Shown: positions 24,701-36,700 of the stretch, in pieces
Numbering within the stretch: the stretch's first letter is position 1
Layout: each line of letters begins with the position of its first letter
NCBI GenBank assembly: GCA_963969365.1
Contig: OZ017748.1
Coordinates: 3,841,001-3,905,000 of the forward strand
DNA from: Asterochloris sp. CNOR1
Taxonomy: Eukaryota > Chlorophyta > Trebouxiophyceae > Trebouxiales > Trebouxiaceae
Reading direction: 5' to 3'
Length of the DNA stretch: 64,000 nt
Notes under the pieces: generated by a model
Told to the model about the DNA's origin: nothing
Seen by the model: only the letters and a program-made list of their open reading frames with translations
Databases searched by the model: none
Position numbers and translations under genes: made by a program

Positions 24701-27700
24701 CAGGTCGTCAGCCCTAGCTTAGTGCAGGCCTGCACTAAAGTGTGTCAACAAAAACCGCTACAGGTGCTGGATGCAGCTGATGCCCTACCCGCTGGTCGGG
24801 CAGCAGCTCGTGTTTGGCTGTTGTGCATGCCCCTAAGCACTGCCTCCGTCCACATTTGGGGAGCAGGCTGCTCACCGTGTCTGGCAAGCATGCATGAGTG
24901 CCATCAAGCCGTAGGGTTGCTTGGGTATCTGCACACATATTGCAGCCTTGATGTTGGGTGCCTGGGAAGCTTTTGGAGCTTGTGTGCTCAGTACTGGCCT
25001 GTACCAGCAGTATTGCACCGTAGTTGCAGTACATTCCAGACTGTGCCGCATGCCTTCCTCAGATATTCAGACCCTGGACCGTGTCTGCCAGACTATGGAG
25101 AAGCCCCTTTCCCTCCTGCAAGTATGCGTGTGTGCCCCAACTTTGCTCATGCATTAAACCATGTCAGATCTCATCTGTGGCTGCCTCCTGCCTGCAGCGC
25201 TGTGCTCTGCCAGTCCCAGATTGCTGTCATGCTGAGGTCGTCCCACGGTGCACATTGACCAGTGTTCCTTTACTCAGTGTTCCTGGATGCCAAAACAACA
25301 CTGGCTGCCCCTGCCTGCCTGCAGGGATGTCTGCGCCGTCACAAAGGATGCCTGGGACATGCAGGACAAGACTGTGGGCACGGTGGGCGCGGGGCACATC
25401 GGGCGTGCTGTCATGGATCGCCTGGCGGTGAGCCTGGAATCTGCACCGGCAGGGCTTGCCCATCTATCTGGCCAGATCAAGGCTTGCCTCACTGATCATA
25501 AGCAGAGCAGTCCATTGATGATGTGTCATGCATCTTTCTGCTGGCATGTGTGGAGGGTGCCTGCTGTCATGTAGCGCGTAAAGGTGACCAGGAGCTGGCC
25601 TGTGCAGAGCATGCACTTTGCAGCCTGCTGGTGCCTGTTCAGCAATATGAGAGGGCGCACAGGTGCTGGTGCGGGTACAGGTAGGCAGCGCTCTATTGCT
25701 GTGTATACTCAGCCGCACCCAGTGCAGCCTTTCCTGGCTCATTAGCTGCAGGTATCAGCCTGGCTGTTAATTATGGCTGTGCTGTGTGGGGCCAGTGTGT
25801 GTTCTGCAGTTTGTCCACAGCCTTCCCGATCTGAGCATGCTGTGAAGCTGCAAGGGCATCTCTGACATGCTTGCCCTGGAACATCATGACTGTTTGCACC
25901 CAGAGTTGCTTGGTTCCATGTTCAGACAGGTTGACCCTGGGTGGGCCATGCCCCTCTCATGCATTTCTGGGCTCAATATCATCAACCATCATCAGGATAT
26001 TGGTGGCAGGTCAGAGTCGTGAAGTGCGTCACCTGCACGCTTGCCGAGAGGCTGCCATGCCTTGAGCAACAGCAACATGCCAAGGTTCAGTGTGATTGAC
26101 AACGGACTTGTATAGGCACAAATTAGAGAACAGAACGGAGTCCTGGCTACTTTGCAACTGCTGCTTGCCAAGTTGCAGAGGCGTGCTCCACTTGTTCAGT
26201 CTGGCCAAAGTCATTCACAGCCAGTGTGCACCTAGTCCGCCTTTCCGCTGAAGCGTTCAGGCCGCTGGCAGGCACTGCCCTGCACATGAGCTTTTGTGCC
26301 TCCCTTTGCCCTGCAGGGCTCTGATGCCAAGCCAGCACGCCTGGACTGGGGTTGTCACCAGCACACACAGAGTCTTATGTCTGACCAAGTGATATTTGGC
26401 TGTGTGCTTGCACCTGCACGGCTGGAAGGTGAAGCACCAAACTAGGCTGCCATGATTACGCTGTTTCATCTCAGAGCTTACCGAGCAACGTGTACTGCGC
26501 TGCAGGGTTGGAAGGTCAAGCGTCTGTACCACAGCCGCCACCAGCACACGGAGCTGGAGAAGCTGGGTGTGCAGCACACCCCAGACTGGGACACCTTCCT
26601 GAAGAGCTGCGACGTTGTGAGCTGCCTGCTCAGCTAAGAAATTTGCTGCAAGTTTGGTGCTTGCAGCCACTTTGGGAGAACCTTTCTCATGAGCTGTAAG
26701 TCTATAGCCTGCAGCCACCCACTGCAACTCATGCCATGCTGTTGCACTGCTACGTCAGCAGCCAGGCAACACTTACCAGCTTGCAGTTATTTTGATCTGC
26801 ACCTGTCTGCACGTCTTCCAAAATTCGTGACTGGTTGTCTGACACAGTCTGGGGTGACGCTGGTGCTGCACAAGTGGCCACACATGGTTGCAGCCATGGT
26901 GCTGCCATGGCCAGCTTTGGCAGACAGCAGCGGCATTTGGCCTGTCTGGCATTTGCACAGCTTGAGGCTGACGCCATGTGATGCCCCGGCCCTGCAGATC
27001 ACCATCAATATGCCGCTAACAGACAAGACCAGGGGCATGTTCAATAAGGAGGTCTTTGCCAAGATGAAGGTAGGTGATGATGGCGCCAGTAAGTACAAAG
27101 CTTGGCAGCATCTGTAAGCAAGAGAAGGCACTGACATAGTGCTCTGCTGGCGGGGTGGGGTACTGAGAGGGTGCAAGATCATGGTGGAGGGAGACACGTG
27201 CAAAGCTGCAGCGCCTTCTGAGGTCTGGTGCTGAGACAGTGCCATACTCTGGTGCTGGTGTGGCTGCATGGGGGCCCGCAGACTGTTTGCTGCTGCGCAT
27301 GGCCGCCTCATGTCACTCACATCCAGGTGATGCTGAGTCTGCTGCGTCTCTCATGTGCAGGACAGGAGCTATCTGGTGAACAATGCTAGGTGAGCCAACC
27401 TTGGGGACTTCTATGTATACAAGGCAGCAAGCAGACTGCTGCCAACGCAGGGGAGCTCCTCAGGCCATGTTCAAAGCCTCTGCTGTGCAACTGCACAGCA
27501 CCACAAGCAGCATGGGATGCTGTGAGTGTACATCAAGCCCCAACCTGTGCCAGCTCACACTGCACCTTGCTGCCCTCAAGAGCTGCAGCTCAAGCGCTTG
27601 TCCTTGTGCTGCAGGGGCGCTATTGTGGACACTGATGACCTGGTGGAGGCCCTGAAGTCTGGCAAGCTGCAGGGTTATGGAGGTAGGAAGTTCAGTTCGC

Positions 27701-28333
27701 CATCATGCTCAACTTATTGTGATCGTAGTTTGCCAGCCTGAGTTCTCAAGGAGGGGCAGGGCCCAGCCAGGGTGAAACTGTGTGAACAACACGGCCCTAC
27801 ATGTACACAGGCCTTGATGTCTGTGCACAGACCTGCACTGCATAGGAACTGTGACTCTGCGCCATTGCCTTGCAGTTCTGGGATGTGGACGCCTGGCTTT
27901 GCTCTAGCTCTGCTCCCACCACAATTGATACAGATGCGCAAGTTCTGGGCATGCCTGCCTGTAGGCGACGTCTGGCCCAAGCAGCCCAGCCCCCCTGACC
28001 ACCCCTGGCGCAAGATGCCCCGCCATGCCATGACGCCTCATGTCTCTGGCGACACAGTGGACGCCCAGGTGTGGTGCTTGCACCAGCCACGCTGAAGCAG
28101 TTGCCCACTGTGCTCTGCTGGGGGTCCTTCGTTGAGCTGCTAAGCTGGAGCTCCCTGCTCAGCTGGTTGTGGAGTGCAGAGCCTCTAAGTCACGTGCTTG
28201 CCCCTTTGCTCTGCTGCAGCTGCGGATTGAGCAGATGACCAAAGACATCTTGCAGCGCTACTTCAAGGCACAGCCCCTGCCTGAAAAGGACATCATCGTC
28301 TCCGGTGGCAGGCTGGCAGAGGCCTACTCCTGA
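21798..28333 (+). CDS. FDH: NAD-dependent formate dehydrogenase
   Basis: Oxidises formate to CO2 with NAD+ (D-2-hydroxyacid dehydrogenase superfamily, metal-free type). Thirteen exons: 21798-21878, 22526-22604, 23011-23070, 23548-23606, 23872-23931, 24446-24552, 25325-25427, 26506-26616, 26998-27069, 27361-27389, 27615-27682, 27965-28068, 28220-28333. They total 1047 nt and 348 aa in one frame. Seen: '[20 protein letters not shown]', '[15 protein letters not shown]', 'ESN' with Asn118, NAD fold '[12 protein letters not shown]' (GxGxxG 170-175), '[15 protein letters not shown]', Arg254 in 'NNARG', Gln283 in 'DVWPKQP', and His302 in 'MTPHVSG'. The Asn/Arg/Gln/His set is that of true formate dehydrogenases and separates it from hydroxypyruvate reductase. 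Plant enzymes carry a mitochondrial presequence; this one starts at '[13 protein letters not shown]' with a stop just upstream, so it may be cytosolic, or a targeting exon was missed. No TGTAA was seen after the stop. Confidence 0.95.
22205..22455 (+). repeat. Diverged copies of FDH exon 2 acceptor edge
   Basis: Exon 2 begins at 22526 after 'tacag' with 'gcattgggactgcctgag'. Similar edges occur upstream in the same intron at 22426-22452 ('gcaggcgctaagactgcctg') and near 22211 ('gcagcgctaagactgctgag'). These are short matches and individually weaker than the XPD cases. Confidence 0.5.
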
Positions 28334-28998
28334 GTCAGCTGCAAGTGTTACGCTGGCAACGGGACCTGAAAGCAGCTGAAAAATGAATGTTCAAGCAATG
28401 AAAGACCATGTGCATTCGGTGTCTAAGTTCAGCAGTGTGGCAGGGATCCCCACACTCATCACACTGCAGGCAGGACCATGTGGCTGGCTTGCAGATGGCT
28501 CATAGGTAGAGCTGCAGCATGAATGGATCCTGCTGACAAGCACATGTGCCATTGCCGCCTGATGGGCACCAGGTGGAAATCATCTGAGGACAGAACGCTG
28601 CAACATTGGCATTGCTCCACAGAGTGCAGCACACTTCAGTGCTGCTGGCTATGAACTCATAGATATGAGGCAAGGGATGGGTTTCTGAAGACTGCTCAAT
28701 GTGTGTCTTCTGGGCTGTAGTGGGGAGCCAGCATACTGCTCAGGCTGCAGTCAAGGTTGGCTGTGCTGCATTGCTTGTCCATCAATGCCGTCTCACATGC
28801 AGCACAACTGCGGCTACCTCTATGTGTGCTGGTTACAGCTTCTGCCAATGTCATCTATGCTTGATGCCCCAGCGTCAGGCTGGCAGCCTCTGCATATTGC
28901 ACACAACAGCAGTGATCTTTTCTCAGCTCACTTCATGACACCAGCTGTCATGATCACGATCTAAGACCTACGGCGGTCTGACAATGTTGATCTGAGCC
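28334..28998. other. Spacer between FDH and RRF
   Basis: About 665 bp between the FDH stop and the RRF start on the same strand. Only short open frames with no recognisable features. It presumably holds the FDH 3' UTR and the RRF promoter. Confidence 0.5.
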
Positions 28999-30618
28999 AT
29001 GAGACGGGCAGTGCTGACGATTGCCCAGCTGGCACGCAGCCAATCATCCTGTAGATGCCCGTGGGCTGCACTGCCCGAGGAGCTGTGCCAACATCCAGGC
29101 AGTTCCAGTCTTTGGCATGTAGCAAGCCCAAGTCTGTCAGGCTGGCAGTGTACTGCAGGTTATGCCAAGGCAGCAAAGCAGAGTGAGTGTCTACTGTTTG
29201 CCTGCGCACCACTTTGTGAAATTGCCTGGTCAGCTTGCTGCCTCCTGCGCAGAAAGGCAGGCGGCAGATGCAGCCAGCAACGTTCTCTTGGACCTGAAAA
29301 CTATGCAAGAGTGAGCTCCTGGCTGCTCAAGTATCTGTTGTGTCCCTCAGCCATGATGACAATTGTCACAGAATGTCTCTGAAGTGCAGCGGGATGTCCC
29401 GAGCTGTTGCCCATCTGCAGCAGGAGCTCTCAGGGGTGCGAACTGGTCGAGCTTCAGCAAGTGAGCGTGGTGCAGTGCTCTCACCACTGGCGAGTCCCGT
29501 TTTCCCTTCTTTTGCTGCTTGCTGAAGAGAGCTCACCTGCCCCATTGGCTTGTCCCATGCAGGCATGCTGGAACAGATCACTCTTAGCTATGATGGGCAA
29601 AGGCTGCCCTTGAAAGCTGTGGCCTCCACCACTGTCCGAGACAGCCAGACTCTGCAGGTGTCAGCGTTTGATGCTGAGGTGAGCAGGACGATGCTGCAGA
29701 GGCCACTGCACCTGTGCAGCAGTCACATCTGCTGCACAACCAGGTCTCTTGTGCTCATGCCTCACTCTTGGCAGCCTTTAAAAACAGCCCCATTGTACAT
29801 GGGCTGACACTGATCACGAACCAGAGTTGAGAGGTCGCCCCTGACTGCAGATGGTGCCCCTTATTGAGAAGGCGCTGCGCACTTCAGCGCTGAAGCTGAA
29901 CCCCCAGTCAGAGGGTCAGGAGCTGGTGGTGCCTGTGCCCAGGTGCCTGCTACCTGCTACCCCCAGGCCACGCCATGTGCCTGTTCATGAGCCTCACAAT
30001 GTTTATGCTGCCCACAGGCCTCGCCATGTGCCTGCTGCCCACAAGCCTTGTCATGTGCCAGCTGCTCAAGTTTGCCTGCTCCCAGGACCTGCATGGGCTC
30101 ACTGAAGGTGAGCAGGACATGCTGCCTGCATGCTGCAATGCGCCCATGACAGAAGGCTAGAGTTTTGCTCGCCTCTGATTGGCCTTACAGGTTGGACAGC
30201 CTTAGTTATGCTACAGGTTTCTTGGCTTGCACTTGTAGCTGCCCCCCTGCAAACCATCAGTGACCCACCCTGCAGGCCGACGAGTGAGACCCTGACAGCC
30301 ATGGGCAAGCTCATCAAGCAGGCTGGGGAGTCTGCCAAGGTCGCTGTGCGAACAGCGCGCCAAGCTGCTGTGAAGCAGGCAAAAGCGCTGCCTGGCAAAG
30401 ATGACCAGAAACGGGCAGAGAAGCAGGTAATGGTGTCGCACATTCCCTTGATTCTGTCGCCAATGGTAGTCCTTGCTCTGCACTTACTTGATCAGGGAGT
30501 GCCCCAGTGCCAAATTGTCACTGTGTGATTGCAGGTCCAGACTGTCACAGATCAGTTCATTGGGGACATTGACAAGGCCTGTGAAGGCAAACAGAAGGAA
30601 CTGAAGGTCCTGGGATGA
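28999..30618 (+). CDS. Ribosome recycling factor, organellar
   Basis: Splits post-termination ribosomes together with EF-G in bacterial-type translation. Seven exons, 28999-29182, 29253-29310, 29372-29460, 29563-29678, 29851-29942, 30276-30426 and 30535-30618, join in phase to 774 nt and 257 aa. Residues 1 to about 60 lack a domain and are rich in Ala, Ser, Gln and Cys with Arg near the start ('MRRAVLTIAQLARSQSSC', later 'GYAKAAKQKRQAAD'), which fits a mitochondrial presequence; a plastid target is possible. The RRF fold follows: 'AVAHLQQELSGVRTGRAS', 'SMLEQITLSYDGQRLPLKAV', 'IEKALRTSALKLNP', 'VVPVPRPTSETLTAMGKLIK', 'AVRTARQAA' and 'RAEKQVQTVTDQFIGDIDKA', ending 'KELKVLG', much like animal mitochondrial RRF. 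It ends 107 bp from the convergent TPR stop. Confidence 0.93.
29955..30066 (+). repeat. Minisatellite in RRF intron 5
   Basis: About three imperfect units of 27-33 bp built on '(c)acaggcc.cgccatgtgcctg' lie just after the exon 5 donor. The reading frame of exon 5 stays open through them, giving a repeated 'RPRHVPAAH' pattern, so intron retention would add a short repetitive tail. Confidence 0.6.
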
Positions 30619-30724
30619 TTTGAAACTGACTGTCGTATCTAGGCATCAGACTGGCAGTTTGAGAACATCGGGAGTGCTCAGACTGAAATAGTAAGGACAT
30701 TGATGACTTTGCACTGATTGTGCA

Positions 30725-33700
30725 TCATGGGGCGCCAGGCTTGCCCCTGCCCCTGCCTCGTGTGCTCTTGCGGGTGGCAGCCCTTGTGCTAGGCCCCTGA
30801 GATGGAGGGGGTGCAGGTGCTGCTGGCTCCTGCGGCTGCTTGTCTTTGTTTTCTTTGGGTGGGGCCTGGAAGACAATGGGCTCAATTCTGCGGCGTCGTC
30901 TCCTCTCCACCTCTGCTTCAGCTGCTTCTGATGCTGCGGCGGCCTGCCCTGGCGACACCGGCTGCCCAGCTTCTACGTTTTCAGCAGCAGCAGCAGCACC
31001 TGCACCAAGCCCCTCAGTCTGGGCAGCCTCTGCCGGGGCCTCGCTTGTCGGCACAGGCGTCTGCTCTCCAGCTGAGGCGGCTGGGGCCAGCACGGTGGGC
31101 TCCAGGCTGGGGATGAATGGGGCTGCTGCTGGGATGCTGCCCAGTGGCGGCAGCACAGCAGGCAGGAGGGAGGTGCCTGCTGCACTGGCAGCAGCCGGAG
31201 GCACCTCGCTGGCAGGGGCCAGGCTGACAGCTGCTGGCGCTGCGCCAGCTGGCAGCGAGGGAACAGCAGGCACCAGCGGGGCCGTGCTGGCGCCCTGCAG
31301 GCCAGGCAGGCTTGCTGCCTCCTGCAGGGACACGCCTGCCTGCCCCAGTCCAGTCCCCACAGCCACGCTGGCCACAGAAGTCACCAGCCCTGGGGGCAGC
31401 GTCAGCTGCTGGGGGCTGCTGGCCCGCAGTGCGGCTGGAACCCCGGCAGCGGGCTGCACCTGCACAGCATCAAAGTGCCATGCAAGGGGAATACAACTCG
31501 GCAGCTAACAGGAGGAAAGTTGGCAAGTGGAGCAGCAGCTGTACCTGCACCTGCAGGGTGCCCATCACTGCAGAGTGCTGTGTCCCTCACCACATAGCAG
31601 CTGCTGGCTAGGCACAGCAATGTCAGCAGCGGCTGCGACCTATATCTACAGGGTGTAGCTTCCTCCGTGTATGGCAGCTGGATCAATGCACAGCAAGACT
31701 GAATTTTGCACAAGCAGCTCGAGAGCGCACCTGCATGGTCTCCCTTTCATCGTCATCAGCCATGTCATCCCCATCGTCGTCTGCAGCGGCATCCCTTAAG
31801 ATCTCTGACTCCTCGTCTTCCCCACTGCCATCTGCACAGAGGCAGTTGTGGGAGATGTCAGCATGTGGAGATGGCCGCGCCTGCTGCCTGGAAGCAAGGC
31901 TGCATGCTGCGTGGCCTGACTTCTGCACTGCGGCACTGTTAGCCAACACAGACAACACATGACAGCAATAGGTACCCTCATGTTGCATTTTACAGCTTGT
32001 CTGTGGCTATTTTTCGGCACTATGTAAGGCAGCAGGCCTGCAAAATGCAGCTAATGAAGCACTTTGTCAGCACAAGCCTCCTCACTCATCAACAAGGCTT
32101 CAGGCAGCCTGCTGCATCAATCATTGCGCTGTGCCCACCCTGAGTCCAAGCCCATGTCAGGGCCTCGCCCAGCCAGGTCTATGTCTGCATCCGACGCTCT
32201 TCCCAGCGGGCAACAAGCTGCAATATGAGACACCCTGCAACATCACTCTGCCAGGAGACCCTGCCACCCATCTCTGCTTGCTCTGGCCCCTATTTGAGTC
32301 CTGGCTTGGCTCGTACCAGGTTGCTGCATGGCCTCAGCATGCTGCCATGCAGTGCAGACCCTCTAGGTCTTGCACTGGCCGGTGTCAGCGTACAGGCTCA
32401 GCCATGTCCTTGCAAAGCACTCCGCACACTTTAGAAAGCTAGATCCCCAGCCACACCAGACGCCTAGGCAACAAGACACGCTACTATCTCTTGCCTGAGT
32501 CCATGCCAGCGTCGGGGTCAGGCTCAGCCATGTCCTTGTCCTCAAGCCCGGCAGTGTCCTCAGTGTCGTCCATGGTGAGGACATCCTGGGAGGCCTCCAT
32601 GTCGTCAGCAGAGCCCCCCTGATCTAGATCATCTCCTGCAGCCAGCAGGACAGATTGTGGAGCAGTGCTGTGGGGAGGGCTACTGCAAGGAAAAGCACGG
32701 CAGCCCAGCTGTTGGGCTTTTGGCTGGCATCACTCAAGCAGCAGCATGGGGGCTGCGTGCCATCAGACTACTGGCAGAGTGATATGCACAGCAGCCACGC
32801 CTCCCCGCCACAAGCCTGTATTGATGCATCACTGCTGGCAGGATACTATAAGTACACTAGCAGAGATGCTGAAGGCTGCAAAGGTGCCCAGCAGCTGGTG
32901 CCCTTGCGCCTAGCCTACACCACCACAGGAGAAAATACAGGCCACAACGTGAGTAATGGTGTTGCCGATCAGCAGGAGCTGATGAATTGCACGTCATTTG
33001 TGTTCATGATGGACTGATGGCAAGCAGCCAGCAAAGCTCGTTGAGGTATTCTTCTGGGCCCAGAGCATCCCATGTCACATGCCAGGTGGTAAGAGACCAG
33101 ATCACAAGCAAGGCAACCTGTCCGTTACAAGCAGCCCTTCTAAGCCAGCGCACACCTGCGAGGTCATCAGCCTCCATGACATCATTCTCTGGCTCCCCGG
33201 CCTGCTCCTCCATGGGCTCCGCATCAGCCTCCCCAGCAGCATCCGTGAACGCGGGCACCACAGGCAGCATGACCGCAGGTGGGTCGAGCACTGCAGGCTG
33301 GCTGGCGGCCATCAAGGCGCTGCCGGTGACAGCCTCTGCTGCTGCGCCCTGACTACCCTGTTGTGTTGCGGGCAGAGTTACGAGCGGGGGCAGGGTGGGC
33401 ACGGGCATGATGCTGGTGGCAGCAGCCTCGGGCACTGATGGCAGGGACACCGGTGCGGCCACCTGCGCTGCGAGTGGCGGCTGTGTCCCTGCCTGCTCAG
33501 CCTGCACCAAGGCAGCAGGGAAAAGCATGAGCAATAGCCACTTTGCTGGGACGGCAGATGTGGCAGACTTGATGGTCTGCAAAGGCCCAGAGGCAGCACA
33601 TGCGCGGGACCCTGTAGTTCCCAGCAACAGGCTGTTGAATGGCTCAACAGCCCAGAAGGGGGGTCTGCATGCTGTGCACGCAAACAAAGCTGTATGGCAT

Positions 33701-36700
33701 ACCTGGCTTGCATGCGCCCTTGATGGACCGGGCTTTTCAATCTCAGGGGCAGCAGCGCCAGGCTGCTGCTGACCACCATGTGTCTGGGCAGCAACCGCAT
33801 CCTCAGCCGCGCCCCCTTCGTGCTTGACACGCTTGGAGCTCAAGAGCTCCTCGGCCTCGCGGGTCCGCTTGGCACTGGCCGCTGCCTCGCTCAGCTGGGC
33901 GTCTGTGGCCACTGCTGCTGCTGCAGCAGGAATGCCTCCTGCTGGAGCAGGTGTGCCTGCGGCCACTGGTGCAGCTGAGCTCGCTGCATCCGTGGTCGGC
34001 GCTGCGGCCGTTGGTGCTGCGGCCTGGACAGCAGGTGCAGGCTGAGACAGCGCTGCTGAAGCAGGCCGGGCTGCAGCAGCAGCAGCAGCAGCAGAAGGAG
34101 CTGCTGCTGCTGCTGTGGGTGCCGCCTGAGGGGTGCTGGCTGCTGGCTTTTTGGCTGCTGCCGGGGCGGAGGCAGCTGCTGCAGCGTCCGCAGGGGCGCC
34201 AGCAGCGGGCTGTGTAGCCACAGGCGTTGCTGATGGTGCTGCTGCTGCAGGCGCTAGCTTGGCCTGCTTGCTCTGCGCAGCCAGCGCCTGCTGCCGTAGG
34301 ACCTCCACATCGGTGCCCTCCTTGCGCTTGTGTGGGGAGCTGGCTCCAGCGACGCCCTGCTGGAGTGCTGGCGCTGCAACAGGCAGGACTGCCACACATT
34401 CAGCAGCTTGAAGGCAGCAGGGCTTATGTCCTGGCAAAAGCTATGTCAGGGAACAGACTGCAGCACCTATACGCAGAGCAAAAAAATGGCGATATCGGCC
34501 ACAGGCAAAGATACAGGCATTCAGCAATTTGCAGGCTGCTGTTGCCCTCTGCTGCTGAGCCTGTGCTAGACCAAAGCACAACAATGCTGACCTGCAGCCA
34601 GTGACTTGGTCCCGGGAACCAGGGCCTTTAGCAGCACCACTGGAATCTCTGGCACTGGTTGCCCCGCTTGGCTGATCACCTGATGGAGTACCTGCAGGTG
34701 CAGCAAGCGGCACAATGAGACCATGTTTGCATAAGTATGACTCATGTGGGTGATGTGTGGGGCCCATGGTAGAGACAGCAGCGCAGCAAGCCCCTTCAGA
34801 GCGCCCAGAACTGATGGAAGCTGATGGTGGCAGTGTCGACGCAAGAGCCTATTGCAGCAGTCAGGCCCAGGAGAACCATGGCCCAGACACAAAGATGCTC
34901 ACCCTGACCAGAGCTCCTCTGGTGGGCCATGTGCGCCAACAGCTCAAGGAGGCAGGCAGACGCGCGCTCACCTCCACATAGCTCCCCCACTGGGCAATGC
35001 GCTCAACAGCCAGTTGGGTGCGCTTGTCCACAATCTCCTTGTTGACCTCCATCATTTCCCGGCGATCTTTCTGCAAAGCAATGGAATGGCACCCATGGGT
35101 CCCACCAAGCCTCTACAGAGCAGCTGCTGCCTGTACAGAGCAGCAGCTTGAAAGGTGTTCGCTCCTGGCAAGTTGTAAACTGAAAGACTGAGAGTGTGGC
35201 TTGTGGCATTGTGCAGGAAGGCGTCTGTTGGCAGTAAACTGGTCAGCATTGCCTCTGGGATGATAGAAACCAGACTGTTGCGGTCCACAGTTGCTTCTGC
35301 AGGATGCAGAGAGCAGCAAGGAGCAGTTTGCCTTGATTTTGTCCTTCTGCTCCTTGATGGTCTCCTTCTGCCTGTCAGCCAAGCCAACTGCTTTGGCCAC
35401 CTCAGCTGTCAGGGTGGCCACCTCAGCGTTGAGGCGAGCAGTCTCAGCCTGGGAGTCCTTTTGAGCCTTCTGAGCCGTCTGGGTGCTGGCCAGCTGCTCC
35501 TGCAGCGGACAAAGTACTTGAGTGGTACATGCTGTCAGAGGCCCCTGGGTGGGTGTGCTGGGGTTTATTGCCTGCCAGACACTACCCGCTGTGCTAGCAA
35601 GTTGAAACATGATAAAACAGGGGTCATGCCAAGCCAAAGCCATGAAATCAATGCTGGGGCTGCAAGTTGCCCCACATGACCCACCACTGGTTAGCATACC
35701 CTGTGGTGCAGCACGACTGAGGCAAGCAAGTCACCTGGAAGCTTGCTGCCAGGCGCCTTTGTTCTGCTTGCAGCTCATTCACAAGGTGCTGCAGCTGGCA
35801 CCGCTGCAAGCCAGAGTCTTGGCCTTGGTAGTAGAGCAGTAGTCACCTGTAAGCCCGCCGCCAGCTGCCTCTGCTCTCCCTGCAGGCCGCTGACACGACT
35901 CTGCAGCTGGCTCAGCTGTACCTCCTTCTGAGCCACCTCCCTCTCACGTGTGGCCAGCTCCTGGCCACGCTGCTGCAGCTCGGAGCGCAGACGAGCCAGC
36001 TCAGTCTGGGCCTGTGCAAGCTCTGTGCGGCAGCTGACCAGCTCCTGTGCCTGGGCCTGCTCCTGCAGCAGTGAACAGCAACTCTGTGCGTCTACTGTAC
36101 AGCACAGAGCACAGACTAGCCAGCTCAGTCTGGTCCTCAGCCAGCCTCTGTGCCTGGGCGTAAGAGGCGTCAGCAGATGGTACCCGCAGTGCCAAAACGT
36201 TCAGGGGCCACAACCAGCAAACACCTTGCCAGCTGCTTTGCTTGGGCCATGTTCCTGCAGCGGTGGGCGTCATACTGAGTGCTGCCAGATGGAACCTACA
36301 GCCGCTGGGCAGGTCCCTTTAGCAGGGCCTTTTTGTTGCAGAAGCCGTGTTCAGTGTTATTGAGTGCTGGCGAGATGTAGACATTAGCCTGACGGGCGTA
36401 AACTGTCGTCTACGTGTATAGCCACCCCTGCAGCATCAGTAAGGTGGTGTGCCAGGCTACAAAATCTTGTTATTTGCTCTTGAACTGAGCACATTGCTTG
36501 GAATATGTGTTTGTTGTAGGAGTTGTACCTTGAGCAGACCTTGCTTGAGCAGCTTCTAAAGCTGTGCAATTAATGCATTCAAAATTTGCTGAACAGGCAG
36601 TCATGGTGGCGTGAAGCCCTTGTGCAGCTCACCTGCTTTTGCAAGGCAGCCTGACCCTCTCGTAGCTTAGTCAGTTCCTCAAACTGCCCTGGCAGCCAGG

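Noticed and set aside
21798-28333. Hydroxypyruvate reductase or phosphoglycerate dehydrogenase
   Set aside because: The catalytic pair Gln283/His302 with Asn118 and '[15 protein letters not shown]' are those of formate dehydrogenase, not the Glu/His pair of those relatives.
30840-31508. 222-codon plus-strand frame
   Set aside because: Antisense shadow of the last TPR exon, whose Ala/Pro-rich, RG-ending tail fits the family.
33803-34399. Cys/Ser-rich 198-codon frame on the minus strand
   Set aside because: It is a frame-shifted reading of the Ala-rich TPR exon 33703-34373; the GCN/CAG-rich sequence keeps several frames open.
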